DNA from: Taenia hydatigena
Lineage: Eukaryota; Platyhelminthes; Cestoda; Cyclophyllidea; Taeniidae
Direction of reading: 5' to 3'
Assembly (NCBI GenBank): GCA_036345935.2
Contig: JADWOT020001398.1
Coordinates: forward strand, 62,001-126,000
Length of the DNA: 64,000 nt
Below, in pieces: positions 1 through 12,329 of the stretch (positions are counted from its first letter, which is position 1; each line of letters begins with the position of its first letter). The position numbers were made by a program, and so were the translations under genes. A model generated the notes under the pieces. It saw only the letters and a program-made list of their open reading frames with translations, did no database searches and was not told the DNA's origin.

Positions 1-2330
1 CTACTCCTCCAATCGATCATCGCAACTGCACCTGACATCGACAGCACTTTATTTCGCATCATACTGAGAAGTCTAATTTTGTAAAAGCCGTTGATACGAA
101 GGTTGCGCTAACAATTAAGCCAACGGTGCCAGCGCTTGTTAAACGCACACCCGATATCAAAGAAAAGAATTCTCTACGTTGATGCACATGTTTCTGGATT
201 TCTCAAAATTTTGTCGAAGGAGAATCTCTATACATTCAAAGCCATGTTTAGCAAACTGTCCAGCACCTTTGAATGCTTACAAGCCATGGATCTTAAGCTG
301 CTGCAAGCACTTATGCAAGCAGTCTATTTACCACCGGATACTTTCCCACCTTATCCACGTTACAGATAAGCGCATCATTGCATTGTGAAAGCATGTGACA
401 TTCAATTGACTTTCCACCAGGCTCATTATGACCTCCCACATTTTTCTCACAAAGGCATTGCTTGACTTCTTTACCTTTTCCCAATTCACACTACGTTGTC
501 TAGGAATGTATATGCTGCGTTGTTTAGGAATGTTTCACTCTGGTTTTAGTTTCTGCACTAAAATCCGTGCGTTCACCTCCAAAGAAATGTAACCCGTTGA
601 TGCGATACAAAGAAGCAGCTGAACATAAAGGTAAACTTACTCAAAAGGAAATGCTGTTTGACTTACATGTAAGCTGGTTATTTAGGCACGCGTTAAGGCA
701 CCTAGCCGTGTTATAATGCCACCCTTTGGTCGCTGTTTCACACTTTTTCTGATTACCTAGGCTATTTAGTGCCCTTCGTTTTACGTATAGCTCAAATGCA
801 TTAATCGTGGCTTAATTAATTATCAACACTCCTAGCCATGTTAATGAATTTAAATTTATCCGAAATTCCTATCCTAGAATGGTATTAAGTTGAAATGTCG
901 GGAATCGAAGAAAATTCTGCTAAAGCGATTACCATGCTTTTTCCTTTGACGAACTAACTGCGGATGTTTTGGCCTTAACACTGCTACAAGTATCACATTT
1001 GGCTTCGTCCGATCTTCGTGTCGATGGCTCTCGAGATAGGTATACCCGCCGTACGAATTTACGGTACGTCTATCACATGATTCTTTGCGTTCACTTCTAT
1101 AACATTCTGCTCTTCGCTTTTAAACAAAAGCGTTATGAATATTGGCCATTGTGTTTATTAATCCAAGGACAACTTTGTAAGACCAAATATTATCAACTGC
1201 AAATCACCTCATTGAAAATAATCGAAAACAAAGTCATAACTGCACAACCTTGTGCAGCACATCCGTGTGTTAAATATGCCCCGATGCATCACTTGGCGAG
1301 CAGTTCCATGCGGTGGGGTCGACCACCATTATCAGTTACCTACTTCCATCAACACAAAACCGCTGCTATAAATGCAGCGAGTAGCACTTTTGAGGTCACA
1401 TAAGTTCTTCTTTAGAAACTCTTTTGCACAATTAATACTTTTGAACAAAATGACGATGCCAGATGAGGATTGTAGACTTAGCAGTAAAACATTCAAAATT
1501 TTGCTCTCATATTTAAAGTTTCTTGTATCCTCTTCTTGACAATGAAATTTCCACCTGTGATTATCAACACTGCATTCTCTTGTAGGTAGGAGGAAAATGC
1601 GAGCCTAAACTTCAACAAAATTGGTCACAAATTGAGGTTAGAGGCATGACAGCCCCTCCCTTTTAGCAGATTCACCCCATGTGTCAAGCCGGCTAATACA
1701 GTTGTGTCCGTACCTTTTAACGCTCATTTTTCAGCGAAGTTTTAAAGGATAAAATTCGCTTTGCGACTGTTTCCAAATTGTCGGTAAGTGGATGCAGTGT
1801 CTTGCTTTTTGCACATTTCTGCAAGAAGGAAAGAAACGATATCTTTTTCAATACCTAAAGTACCGTCTCATCCTACAATGGCGTTTATGCCGCCTACTGA
1901 TGATATTATAGTAAAATGTGTTAAAATTTTGGCTAGTCAAAAATACTAAACGAATCTTTAGCGTGCAATAACATACAAGGCAGTTGTTTTTTGCCATTTG
2001 TTGAATACGTTGGTGTTATGACATCAGTTATCACTACTACCGTCTGACTTTATGTCCATCACCTACACTGTCATCGAGGCAAAGGATATTGCCCCACCTA
2101 ACAAAGAACGTAATGCAGTGTTAGGTTATTCAATCGCTCAGCCCCACATTTCTTTTTCCTATCAATGCAGGCCATTCAAAACCTCTTTGCATTTTCTGTC
2201 GCTTCATCCGGAAAAATTAAAACGGTAAAACAAGCAAAGCAAAATTAGGATAGAAATTATATGAATTATTCTAAAACCAATTTATCCTTAAAATATTTTA
2301 GACAAACACATATTTTAAGTATTTGTGCTA
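1..2330. other. No recognised gene
   Basis: I see no domain, repeat or RNA gene here. The longest open frame (969-1403, plus, 144 codons) has no recognisable motif or splice context, and an open frame of that length is expected by chance in a window this size. Confidence 0.6.
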
Positions 2331-2334
2331 GCTT

Positions 2335-4400
2335 TAGCTATTAAATTCACTGCTACTCGCATTCACTAACAATTTACAAGAAAATCTATTTTACACGCGT
2401 TCTCAGGAAATTGCTTTTAAGGAGGTCAGACATGCCTAGAAATTCGGTTGCAACACGTTGCGTGTACATGAACAAACCACATGGCTAGTGTGCATGCGCC
2501 TGCGTGTTGGTCCTTGGCACACAAGTTCACACTGGCTTTTCGCACGTTTACGCCAGTAACCTCACTGTTTTACGTCATTCTCCATTGATTTGCGTCCTCA
2601 TCAAGCATTCTAGTTTCTCTCTTAACTTAAATCTATTGCGGAGCTATTCATTAAGTTGAACTCCTCTAAATGCTAGCCTTTAAGACTAGTGTGTGCTTCC
2701 TTTGCCCTTGATTATCAATGCACTCAGCAGACAAGCAGTTCAAAAATACGTTCCTATAAAGAGCTCATGAACGTAATGAAATGAGTCTTCATGGATGGCA
2801 TGGTCATTTGGAGATATATGAATGGCGTGCTAATCACTGCCATACAGAAGGTCCAGCTGATAACTAGCATGGTCCAAAGACCACATCGTGAAGCGAAGGC
2901 ACGATTATTAGGTTTTAGGCACTCTACCTCACTGTCCTCATCCAACTATGTCCGTCCTAACAGCGAAATTCTGAGAGAACCTAGTCTAGTGCCTCTCTGG
3001 TGCTATTAATCCAAGTAAAGATTTGCATTTATTTAATAACATCAGGCAATTCTGTGCATAAAAAGCAATTGGTGTGAGCACAACAACTTAGATGGAGTTG
3101 GTTGCCTTGCTGCATACAGAACAAAGCATGCAGAAACGGCAGGTTTTGTTTCGCCTTTACCTCGATGAAAATGCTTGTTCAGAACACCTCATGCCTGCAT
3201 TTTTCAACCAGCACAGATGCTTTAAAGCCTCGTTGCAAGCCCATTGGGCTTCACGAAGAGAACAATGAAGGCTAAGCAAGGTGAATTCTCGACAATGGCT
3301 TAATGATGCTATCTTAAATAAAGCTGTCTTTACAACTTTATAGGCCAGCAACTTTGTGAGCATTTGAGTCCATTTTAGCCACTGAATTCATTTTACGCGC
3401 CTATGCTAATTCGTATTATAAACAAAAATATTTTTCTGGTGTTTTACGCCTCCACATGAAGGCGTTTCACGGAGACAGTTAAGCACACCCAAGAAGGTGG
3501 TCCGCCCACAGATCACATGGCTGATGTGCATGCATGATGTGCATGTGCATGGTGCGCGAGTCCACATTGGCTAAGACACATGTTTAGCTGCTGAATCCAA
3601 TGTTTTCACAGTGGTCTTCACTATTTCCCACCTTCTTTCACCCCCAAGTTTTCTCCTTTACTTTAGGCTGGATGCAGAAACAGCTACAGCCCTTAGCTCT
3701 GTAATTAGTACTATTACCATTCACACCACTAAACCTATCCGCCCTCTTCCATGATAATACCTCAGCTAATGCCTCCCACACAATTTACAGAATCAGGCAA
3801 TTACGCACAAAAGGATAAACTTCTTGGGAGGCAACAAAAATGATCAGGCTTTCTTGCTGCTTCTGGGGATAAAACATTAAAGCGATTGATATGTCGCATT
3901 TTCCACGATGGAAGGCATTGTTCTCTTCGCTTAGGCTTGGGCTCTTAAAACAATGTTAGAATTTTGAGTCCTCATTGCAAATGAAGAAAACGGCAAATGG
4001 AACCCAACCAGAAGGGAATAATGACACGAGTTATAGTGTTAAATGCAATGGTCTCATTATTTCTTGCCTTCTTTCCTTTTTGCGCACCCTAATCGATTAA
4101 TATTATCAACAAAAAGAACTTTTTAGCACTGCACGTTTCCACATGGAAGAAGAACACAGAGGCGGTCAAGCATACCAGAGAAAGTGGTCTGCCTACATGT
4201 CACATGGTTAATGCACATGTGCCAAATCGTCATATTGCACGAACCCATGTTGGATCCGACACATGCTCAACTGATGACTTCTACGACTTCACATTAATTC
4301 TCATCACCTATCGTTCTCTTTCACCCTATTCATTTGGCCTTTACTTTAAGCTACTGACTTGAGTTATGCATTTATCGTTGATTCTCATGAGGTAGAATCA
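2335..4400. repeat. Three diverged tandem repeat units
   Basis: Three stretches in the same orientation share blocks in the same order. Units begin near 2335, 3385 and 4070, giving spacings of roughly 1050 and 690 bases. Shared blocks include TTTACGCGCC..AATTCGTATTATAAACAAAAA at 3392 against TTTGCGCACC..AATATTATCAACAAAAA at 4078. Another is the GTGGTCYGCC...ATGTSACATGG stretch at 3499 and 4187, with a weaker match near 2450. The block ATCAGGCAATT followed by TTGCTGC occurs at 3042 (unit 1) and 3792 (unit 2). The units are strongly diverged and have no shared open frame. They could be old tandem duplications or neighbouring copies of one dispersed repeat. Confidence 0.6.
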
Positions 4401-7400
4401 ATATCTCCTTGTATCGATGACTTGTTTAAGACTAATCTACATTTTGTTATCAGTAAATTTACCAAATACGGATGAATCTAACAGGCTTATAAAAGCCTCA
4501 CAGACGTAGTACCATAGGCCTTTATTGGCACTGCAATTACCTAAAATTTTGCGGAAGAAAAGGCTGCTTACTTTCGTACAGAAGGTCTTAAAAGCCCTTA
4601 GCCTGGCCTGAAAGTTATGCTCAAAATAAATGGGCAGCCTCAGAGACTAAATTTCTTTGTGTAACTAAGCAGACAGTTAAAAAAGAGCTAGAATAATACG
4701 CGGTTTCCTTTAATTGCATTGAGGTCAATTCCAATGTCTAATCACGGTTTTTTACTTTATAGCCATGTAAATTGACTACAATCAACTCTACGCAGCTCGT
4801 TCCCGCGCCTACTTATTTGTCGCCTTTATGATCTACCGCACTGAGGCCAACCTAGTGACCTGCGTTTCCCAGGCACCATTTTGATTTTCCAAGTCGACTT
4901 TTGGTCGTAATTATGTTCTGGTAAATTGCCATCTCTAACTAGCGTTCGCCTGCTATGATTGCGTGCTACTACTCATTCTACTTCCTTTTGGACCTACCAC
5001 GCGAGAAAATTCCAATTATACTGAGTTACTCGCACGCAGTGGAAAAATTTGCGATAAAAATTGCATTTAAGTACAGATCTACGCCTTTGGACCCGGTTGA
5101 AGTGCCTCCTTCTGCTTAGCTGCATCTTTGTTAACATAGCCTTATGAATCCGACCCTACCTAGTGTGAAATCTGTCATTTCTGGGCAACGCACCTCGGTG
5201 AAACCACAGCCACAAGTGTGTAAGCCAATTTCGTGTCAACTTAGGCTTTTACTAATTTTAGTTCATACCCCAACTCATATTGTAGGACTGCACAGCTCTA
5301 GCTCACACGATCTGATACCATGCATTTGTGCTGTAACAGATAGCCCGCAGCCGCCTATCTAGATGCAAGTATTGAAGCGTCACAATTGACGCATTGAGAT
5401 GATTCAACTTAAGCCTGGGAGCACGAGATTGGCGCATGGAGCACCTCGTTTGATGCAATATGTCATGCAGTAGACACAAATGGTTGTGGTGGTCAAAAAG
5501 ATGGCTGAAATCAGTTTGCTTCTAAAACTTAATTTCTAGCGCATTGACTGTCTTATCTTGCAGTAAATCTTTACTCATTATGGCCGAATTTTGTCATCCT
5601 TTGTTCTGTAATAATGCTAGCTAAATTATTTTTTTTTGCTTTTTTTCTCTCTGTATCTAACTAATGATCTGTACGTAAATTTATTGCTAATGTTTGCAAT
5701 GGGCACTGATAGCCTAGATCGAAACGGCTTGACACGAATTGACTTGAAATTTTGCGAACAAAAATGTATACTGATTACGAAGATGCAAAGATTTTCTTTG
5801 ATTTATTAGGTCTTAAAATCCATCGCATTATGCATCGCCTCTAGGGTCGCCATAGAATTCAATCCTTGTAGAGTGCATTAATGGGTAAGAATTGCAATCA
5901 CTTTTGGAGAGCAGTCAATTGGGAATCTATTTTAAGTTATCACCTTGCTTAAGGTGTTGCAGATAATTTAATACAGTGAGTAGCCAACTGGATATATCTA
6001 TTCTCTATAATCTTATTGAGGGCTGTGCTTTAGATGGTATTTTATGACCTACAGCAAGTATAAATTTTGCTTAATAAATGTGTTTAACTTGAAAATAAGT
6101 CAATATATAGCCCGTCTAATCAAGACAATGCAAAAAAATAGGAACGAGTTTGTGCCGGCGATCAGTGTTTTCTTTGCAATAGATGTGCATGTGCAACGGA
6201 AGGAGCCACACGGACGTTGGTGGCTGATATGCAGTTTAATCACAAATGGAAGACAAATACATCCTAGACGCAAACGCATTCCAAAATAGAGTACGCTACT
6301 GGGTTGCACCAACCACAAAGGATGCTTTCGTGTGTCTGTGCGGAGAATAATAGGGTAATGAGCTCCACAGATGTTGATAATTAGGACTTTTTCCATAGGC
6401 TACTGTTTGTTCAACAAGTACGTGCCTTCAATATTTTCTTAGAACCTGCTACATGGTTTTCTTGTCTATACATCTTAATGCAAAAGCATTTTTTCAATAA
6501 ACTTTTTTATGTTTGTACAATTATTCAATTATTTATTGTCACGATTTCGTCACGAATTTAAGTACGTGAACACGTAATTTGTAATGAACTAGCCAGACGT
6601 TCTTCCTAGTTACTATCATGCTCCATGATGGATCTTGTATGCCTACCATGTCGTTCCAAAAACTGTGACCGTGTAAACTTTTGTTTAACAATGATTGCTC
6701 AGCCTTTAATTTTTCAGTGGCAGCACTCAACATTTGATGCGCAGAGGCAATATATATTGAAGTAAACTTAAGTGCAACGGAAAAGTGGGTTATCGTGCCT
6801 AAGCACGTGTTGAGCGGGTGCTTGTGTAGGCATTGGTGTGATTGCGGACTTGAAACTTTTGTATTATTTATCTACTATTCTTGCGAATTCCAGAAATGCA
6901 GCAATAAGTTATGCGGTGCTATCGACACTCAAATTAGGTCATCAAAGTGCGCGCACCTAATATTGAAAGGGATTCTCGTCAGCTATATTGGAAAGACGCA
7001 AAATACTTAAAATGCATCTCTTTCGTTCATTTTGTGGTGCTTTTAGGGTATCTAGTCAACATGTAAAAGCTGCGTATATTTTTTCGGCTGCACCAGAACT
7101 TTTACCACAACAGATGACATTATGTAAGATGGTTACTAAATTAAAGCTGCTTGCATGAATAAATGTCGAAGTATAAAACAATATTTACTAAAGCGTCCCA
7201 GAGGGGAGCCTGCATTTGCAAAGCACCAAAATGGGCCAATATGGATTGAGGTTTTTCATCCTCATTTGGAAGGACACGTGGTAATTCACGAGTGAAATAA
7301 CCTTTCAGTTTACCTCAAATTCGACGCCTTCTGCATACATGTCCTTTTCGTCACCCTAAATAAATTTTCCGCTGATATTAGCGTAAGATTAAGGATGGTG

Positions 7401-8260
7401 ACACTTTCCTTTTGCGAGAAGCCTCCCCTCCGCTAATGGTAATGGCTTAGAATTGACGTATTTTTTCCCTTCTTACCTTGTACTTCCCACTTCAATCAAT
7501 ATTTTCGCCACTACGGTGCATCAAGCGCAATGGGGCGTAGCAGAATTTAAGGCAACTTCTTATTTCCTCGTCGAAACAACACCGGAATCGGAACCTAATA
7601 TTTACTTTGGTTCTCATCACCATAGACTATGGTGCCACATATCTGGCCAAATTGAAGAGGCAGGGAACCAGATACATCCTAATGCCATGTCTCGAATTAA
7701 GTTAATCCTGTTTCTCTAAGCAATAAGCATGACACCACCATAGACCCTGCAACACGTTCCACTGATTGAGCTCCACACTGGATGATGGAGAAGAATTCAA
7801 TCGTGATGACGCGAGACATGCTCACTAATGCCACTCAACGCCGGCTGCTGTATAGAACATTACTAAATATGCTATGGCATCCTAGTCCTGGTTCATTTTA
7901 GCAGTGTGTGCCTTCCTTTTTCATCATATTCTTTTGAATTTAGTGCGCGTTCATAGACTGAGGCGTAAATATAGCACAAAGACCAAATAGTGCTAACGCA
8001 GGTGAGAGCTTGACTCATGGCGAGTTCCATGCCTAGACAGTGAGGTAACGGCGACCTTGCGTTGCCACAAACAGATGTCCTTATTTGCTGAGGTGTCCAC
8101 ATTGCTTAGCACGTGCTCTGAATGCAGCCTTATTTGCACAATACACGAATCAAAGAAACGGAATGCAGCACAATGACTTACATTCCACAAGCCCTTGATT
8201 TAAATATAATTTGCTGTTAGTCCAATTTAATTTAGCTGACCAGATAAACTGTTGACAAAT
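4400..8260. other. No recognised gene
   Basis: Only short open frames without motifs are visible. The end of this stretch may include decayed repeat sequence, but nothing aligns convincingly with other parts of the window. Confidence 0.55.
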
Positions 8261-8265
8261 TAAAA

Positions 8266-9345
8266 TCATAGCATGCGCAAGTTACTCCTGATTAAAGAAG
8301 GGACAATAACCCTGGACAAAAAAAACAGTAGGGGTGTCATTTCTCTTGACCTAAGAAGTTTTGGTTGACTAATAACTACCGTACCATTAGTTTGCAGAGC
8401 ATTCCTCTTCACGGCTTGTGATGGGTAAATCGAAAAGCCGTTTTTATCTACTGGTAACAGGAGCAACAAGACAGGTCAACATGGGCTTTGTTGTAGCCAT
8501 TCTGATTCACTAGTCCAGCCTCGGCTTTTATGTACTTGTTCTCTGATTTCTCTCCTGGTGTACTGATATGTAAAGCCATCAATACTTCGGATTCGTCATC
8601 TGTATTGCCAGGTAACCAACAATGCGTAACAGTGTTAGACGGGCAGCATATTCTATCCAGCCATTTCATTTCCATTCCTTTTTTTATTTTAGCTTGTATA
8701 ATCTGACAGCTGATGAGAAAATGAGGTTTAGCTGGAGAAATAATGGCAGCACCGAAGAGAGGAATCAATGTGTCTCGTGAAAGGAAGAAGCAATACCTAG
8801 TTTGGGTGACTTTTCCTCACCCAGCAGAGAAATTATAGCCTTTTTGTCAGGATTGGTTTCGCCACCTCGAAGAATCACACTAATACATCTTCCGTTCAAC
8901 AATGCATTGATGTCTTGCTGCTATTGCTACTTAAGTGGACTGCAAACTTTGACCCGACCTGTAAAATGCATGGCAACAAAGACCATTCCCATTTGATTTT
9001 GAAAGACTGTACTGACCGGCTTTTCGTCAAGTTGTAGAGAGAATTCAAACATAAAAGTCGCAGTTTATGCTCAGCTCTCCATCAGACACAAGCGAATTCA
9101 AATACTTTCTTTGATGGCAGAAGAATAGTATGGCCTGACATGTCGCGAATCGCTAACATGTTTATAACCTGGAGTCATTCACTGGCATCTTCACCACTGA
9201 GGTCGATTAGTCCTGATATTCTGCCCATGCAGCAATGAATTCCGAAATATAGCGACAATGGTCTTTAGTGGCTTGTTTCCCCTCTTCAGTTTCATTGTTG
9301 TGACAAATCCTGACATCGCCAGCGTTTCTTGTGGTAGCGTCACGG
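8266..9345 (-). pseudogene. Possible decayed coding stretch, unknown protein
   Basis: Read on the minus strand, this kilobase is a relay of open segments that follow each other with frameshifts or stops between them. In order these are about 9345-9207 (ends AAWAEYQD before a stop), about 9055-8940 (FEFSLQLDEKPVS, then MGMVFVAMHFTGRVK), about 8905-8770 (GRCISVILRGGETNPDKKA), 8768-8448 (107 codons with several cysteines, including CPSNTVTHCW) and 8469-8266 (VDKNGFSIYPSQAVK). The mix of residues looks more protein-like than the background, but I recognise no family. It would need at least four frameshifts or stops, so it is at best a pseudogene or an old mobile-element ORF. It could still be chance. 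Confidence 0.3.
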
Positions 9346-9369
9346 AGACCTACACAAAGACTTAAGGTC

Positions 9370-10700
9370 GCAACTTGAGCATCCTACCCTTGCAATTTTA
9401 CTTAGCTTTCCATTTTCTCTCGCACGAGTGCCAGATACTTATCTAGAGGCGATTGCAGCAGAGGACATGTCGTGTCCCTGCTTTGCACCTTAACTCATGG
9501 CATCATTCTTTGCTAATGAAAAGATTAGCAGCCGATTTTCAAATCGCAAAGCCTTAAATACGCTTGTTCGCTTATTTGCAACCCTGCTTTTCCCAGGCTT
9601 ATTTGGTTAGCCAACACCATCGACGATGGCTTAATAATGAGGTTTAAATCGAGCATAATGCAACACAATTTCTAGCCAAAAGCATTTAATATTTGTGCAC
9701 TTTGATTGCAACACATTTTAAAGACAAGAAGCTTAACAGATAGAAGCCATTTGAAGCAAGATTTACTTACATGCTTCGCCGGCATTTATAGCGTATGCAC
9801 AAAGAAGAGGAGAATTTTTAATAATCACCGCAAAGTGGCATTAATTTCTGCGGCCACCCCTACACACTTATAATCATAAACCCGTTTTGGTTAGCAGTAG
9901 CTGCAGACGAACTCATTACCCATTGCTTTTGATCTCAAAACTGATTTAAGCACCTAGGTATATGCAGTGGGAAGGCAATTGAAACAATTCGAATGCCAGT
10001 GTCAAAGCACTCATTGTATTCTTTGGCAACTTTGGGAAAAGGAGCCAAGTCTATCTCATTGGCATTTATGTTTTTACTTGCATCCGAAAATGGTGCAGTT
10101 TTGGGCTCCATGTGTTCAGCTGATGACGCCGTACTTTTAATAGAATCTGGTTACTCCATTGCGACGTACCAACAGTCGCGACACGAATACTATTTTGCGT
10201 GATGCAAAGTGGCATGAAGGGCTAGGTGCCAATACATGCTAAGTTCTATCGACAATAAACGAAACCTTGTGATCAAATAGTCCCAAGCACATTAGCTATA
10301 AAGCTCCAATCCTTTTACTCAGCGACTGGCAGCATTTGAGGTGTTTGGAGCAGCAACAGAAAATCAACGAAACGCGGTTTCCGTGCTTACCTTTCCGCTT
10401 CGCAGAAAATGATGCAAAACGAGTACTGCCACGCTACGTATAATGGAGTAAAGTAGACCAAGAAGGCTTGGCAATTGGGAAGGCGTTGCATATTTAAGGC
10501 TTTAATAAACGTATAAAGAAGTGCAAATGGCATCGTAAAACAGGTAAGATGAGAAAAGACATCGAAAAATGTAAAGTCAGTATGGAAGGGCAAAGCACTT
10601 GGTGGATACGAAAGCGTTCACAGCTTAATATTTATTTTTAACTAATTGGCGAGCTGGGCGAAAATATTCTAAAAGCGTCCGAAGCTGACTAAAGGAAGGC
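9370..10700. other. No recognised gene
   Basis: Short frames only. One frame at 9993-10202 contains ADDAVLL, which resembles a reverse-transcriptase active-site box, but nothing else in it fits (see the rejected items). Confidence 0.5.
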
Positions 10701-10703
10701 AAA

Positions 10704-11325
10704 TTATCCATTTATTGGGTCTACCGTCCATTTTACAAGGCCCAAACCAAATGGTTCCACAACCACTTCAACCGAAAAGTCTACATATACTGATTTTGTT
10801 ACTGCGGATCTATTTGCTTTTATGGTTCTGGCACCCATGTTAACTTTCACGTGAATCCGTACGAGATACCCACCCACAATATCGCAGCTCGTCACATAGA
10901 TGATAGTGAACGCCATCCTTATAGAGCAGGAATCCTTACTAGACTACTTAGAACATTGGCTTCAAGCGGTATGATGATCCTTGATTTCACGGTGTGCATA
11001 GAAGTGCAAGTCAAGAGATCACTATATTGGTGCACTAAGGTTATAGGAAAAAAATGTTCGTAATACTCGGGCATTTTCGTGCCAATAGGTCGCACATCCG
11101 ACAAAAAGTCGGCGAGTATACTCCGCCGAATCCCAAAACACTACGGGTGACTGTGACTATATTAGTCACATTTCCTTTCATTTCACTACTGACACCGAAG
11201 CTCAACATCATTACCTCTGCCTTTGCTAGTTTCTAAGTCGCTCCATCAGAAATTATGTCATCCTCCAAAAGACACTCAAGGAGGTAGTAAATGTTTATTA
11301 TCTTACTAGTTGAATTGTGCTAGAT
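10704..11325 (-). pseudogene. Possible decayed coding stretch, unknown protein
   Basis: Three minus-strand open segments follow one another with small frame changes. The first, about 11325-11050, runs about 85 codons with a single TAG and includes LLECLLEDDIISDGA and TNIVTVTRSVLGFGGVYSP. The second is 11104-10919 (61 codons, MSDVRPIGTKMPEYYEHFF). The third, 10916-10704 (70 codons), includes FTIIYVTSCDIVGGYLVRI and SVYVDFSVEVVVEPFGLG. Strand and order are consistent with one broken coding region of about 600 bases. I recognise no family and see no clear splice sites. The alternative is coincidence of chance frames. Confidence 0.3.
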
Positions 11326-11329
11326 AAGG

Positions 11330-12245
11330 TGGCTGCAAAGGTAATTTGACATTAAGGCATATTAACGATAGTATTTGCATTTGTGCTTTACTCAAAATGC
11401 ACCAGACCATTAAAACACAAAGCCATTTTTCGTTAAATGTGAGTTTTAGCTTTGAATGTTATCAATATTATTATTTTTTATGAAAATAGATTTAACGCTT
11501 TCCTTGTTTGAGTTTGCTTTGAATGCTCGAAGTAATGTGCAGATTGGTGGACTAACGGAGGTAACAAACCTATACTACATTCAGCGCCCGAGTGTAGTCT
11601 GCGTTCCATGGCGTAAAATGAGTTACAAGGGAAGGATTATGCGGTTGCTGTCCTGAAAATGCGTATCGCTTACATGGCAGCTGACTTGGCACCTAGATGA
11701 GGGTGCTTGTCACTTGGATCGTCAAAGCGAGTGGGGAATGACTGTTAGGAGAGGCCGGTGCCATTTAATTTGTATTTGTCGCCATGGTTAATCTCATGGA
11801 ACACTACAACAATGCGTCATTGGAATGGGTCCAACCTGGCTGCGTCTTTAACTGGAGTCGGCTGACAGCCACATCCCATGCGGAGCAGACAGGCACATCA
11901 GTCAACACAACTCTGAAGGTGTTTTGGCCCGATAAATGAGCCTGTAATCTGCAAAATCATCAAGTAAGCTTATATAGTATCGAGTTCTCAACGAAAAGGG
12001 TGTGCCAAGAGAAAGATTGGGGACGAGCTGAGCTAAGCCAAGCTGATCAGATTTATGCTTTTCCATTCTACCTCCTCACGCGCCACCTCGAAACATGGTC
12101 TTTGAGAGTAGGCTTACACTATGGTAAGCGAATGTGCATGCCGAGGAGCATGAAAAAGAAACGAAGATTGCGAAGGTAATAGGAGAAAGTAGAGTGCGCT
12201 GAAGAAGAGGAAGATGGTGATGACGATGATGACCCATGAGGCAAA
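11330..12245. other. No recognised gene
   Basis: No motif or convincing coding stretch. The end (about 12190-12240) is a short GA-rich run with GAT/GAC trinucleotides. Confidence 0.5.
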
Positions 12246-12249
12246 CGAT

Positions 12250-12325
12250 GGTGCTGCAATAGTCTAGTGGTCAGGACTTCACGTCTTGGCTGCAAGATCC
12301 CATGTGCAGATTCTAGTGCAACACC
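12250..12325 (+). tRNA. tRNA-like sequence, probably a pseudogene or SINE head
   Basis: Seventy-six bases, the usual tRNA length. The ends can form an acceptor stem: GGTGCTG at 12250-12256 against CAACACC at 12319-12325, six of seven pairs. TAGTCTAGTGGTCAGGA fits a Pol III A box and closely resembles the D arm of eukaryotic tRNA-Glu. TGCAGATTCTAGTGCA sits where the T arm and B box should be, but it departs from the GGTTCGA consensus. The anticodon arm does not fold into a standard 5-bp stem with a 7-base loop. This is therefore not a working tRNA; a decayed tRNA gene or the 5' end of a tRNA-derived SINE fits better. Confidence 0.4.
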
Positions 12326-12329
12326 CCTT

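Noticed and set aside
969..1403. 144-codon plus-strand open frame
   Set aside because: No recognisable residues or neighbouring exons; within chance expectation.
9993..10202. Frame containing ADDAVLL, like a reverse-transcriptase YADD box
   Set aside because: No other reverse-transcriptase motif occurs in frame or nearby on either strand, and the preceding residue is Ser rather than Tyr or Phe. A seven-residue match is expected by chance.
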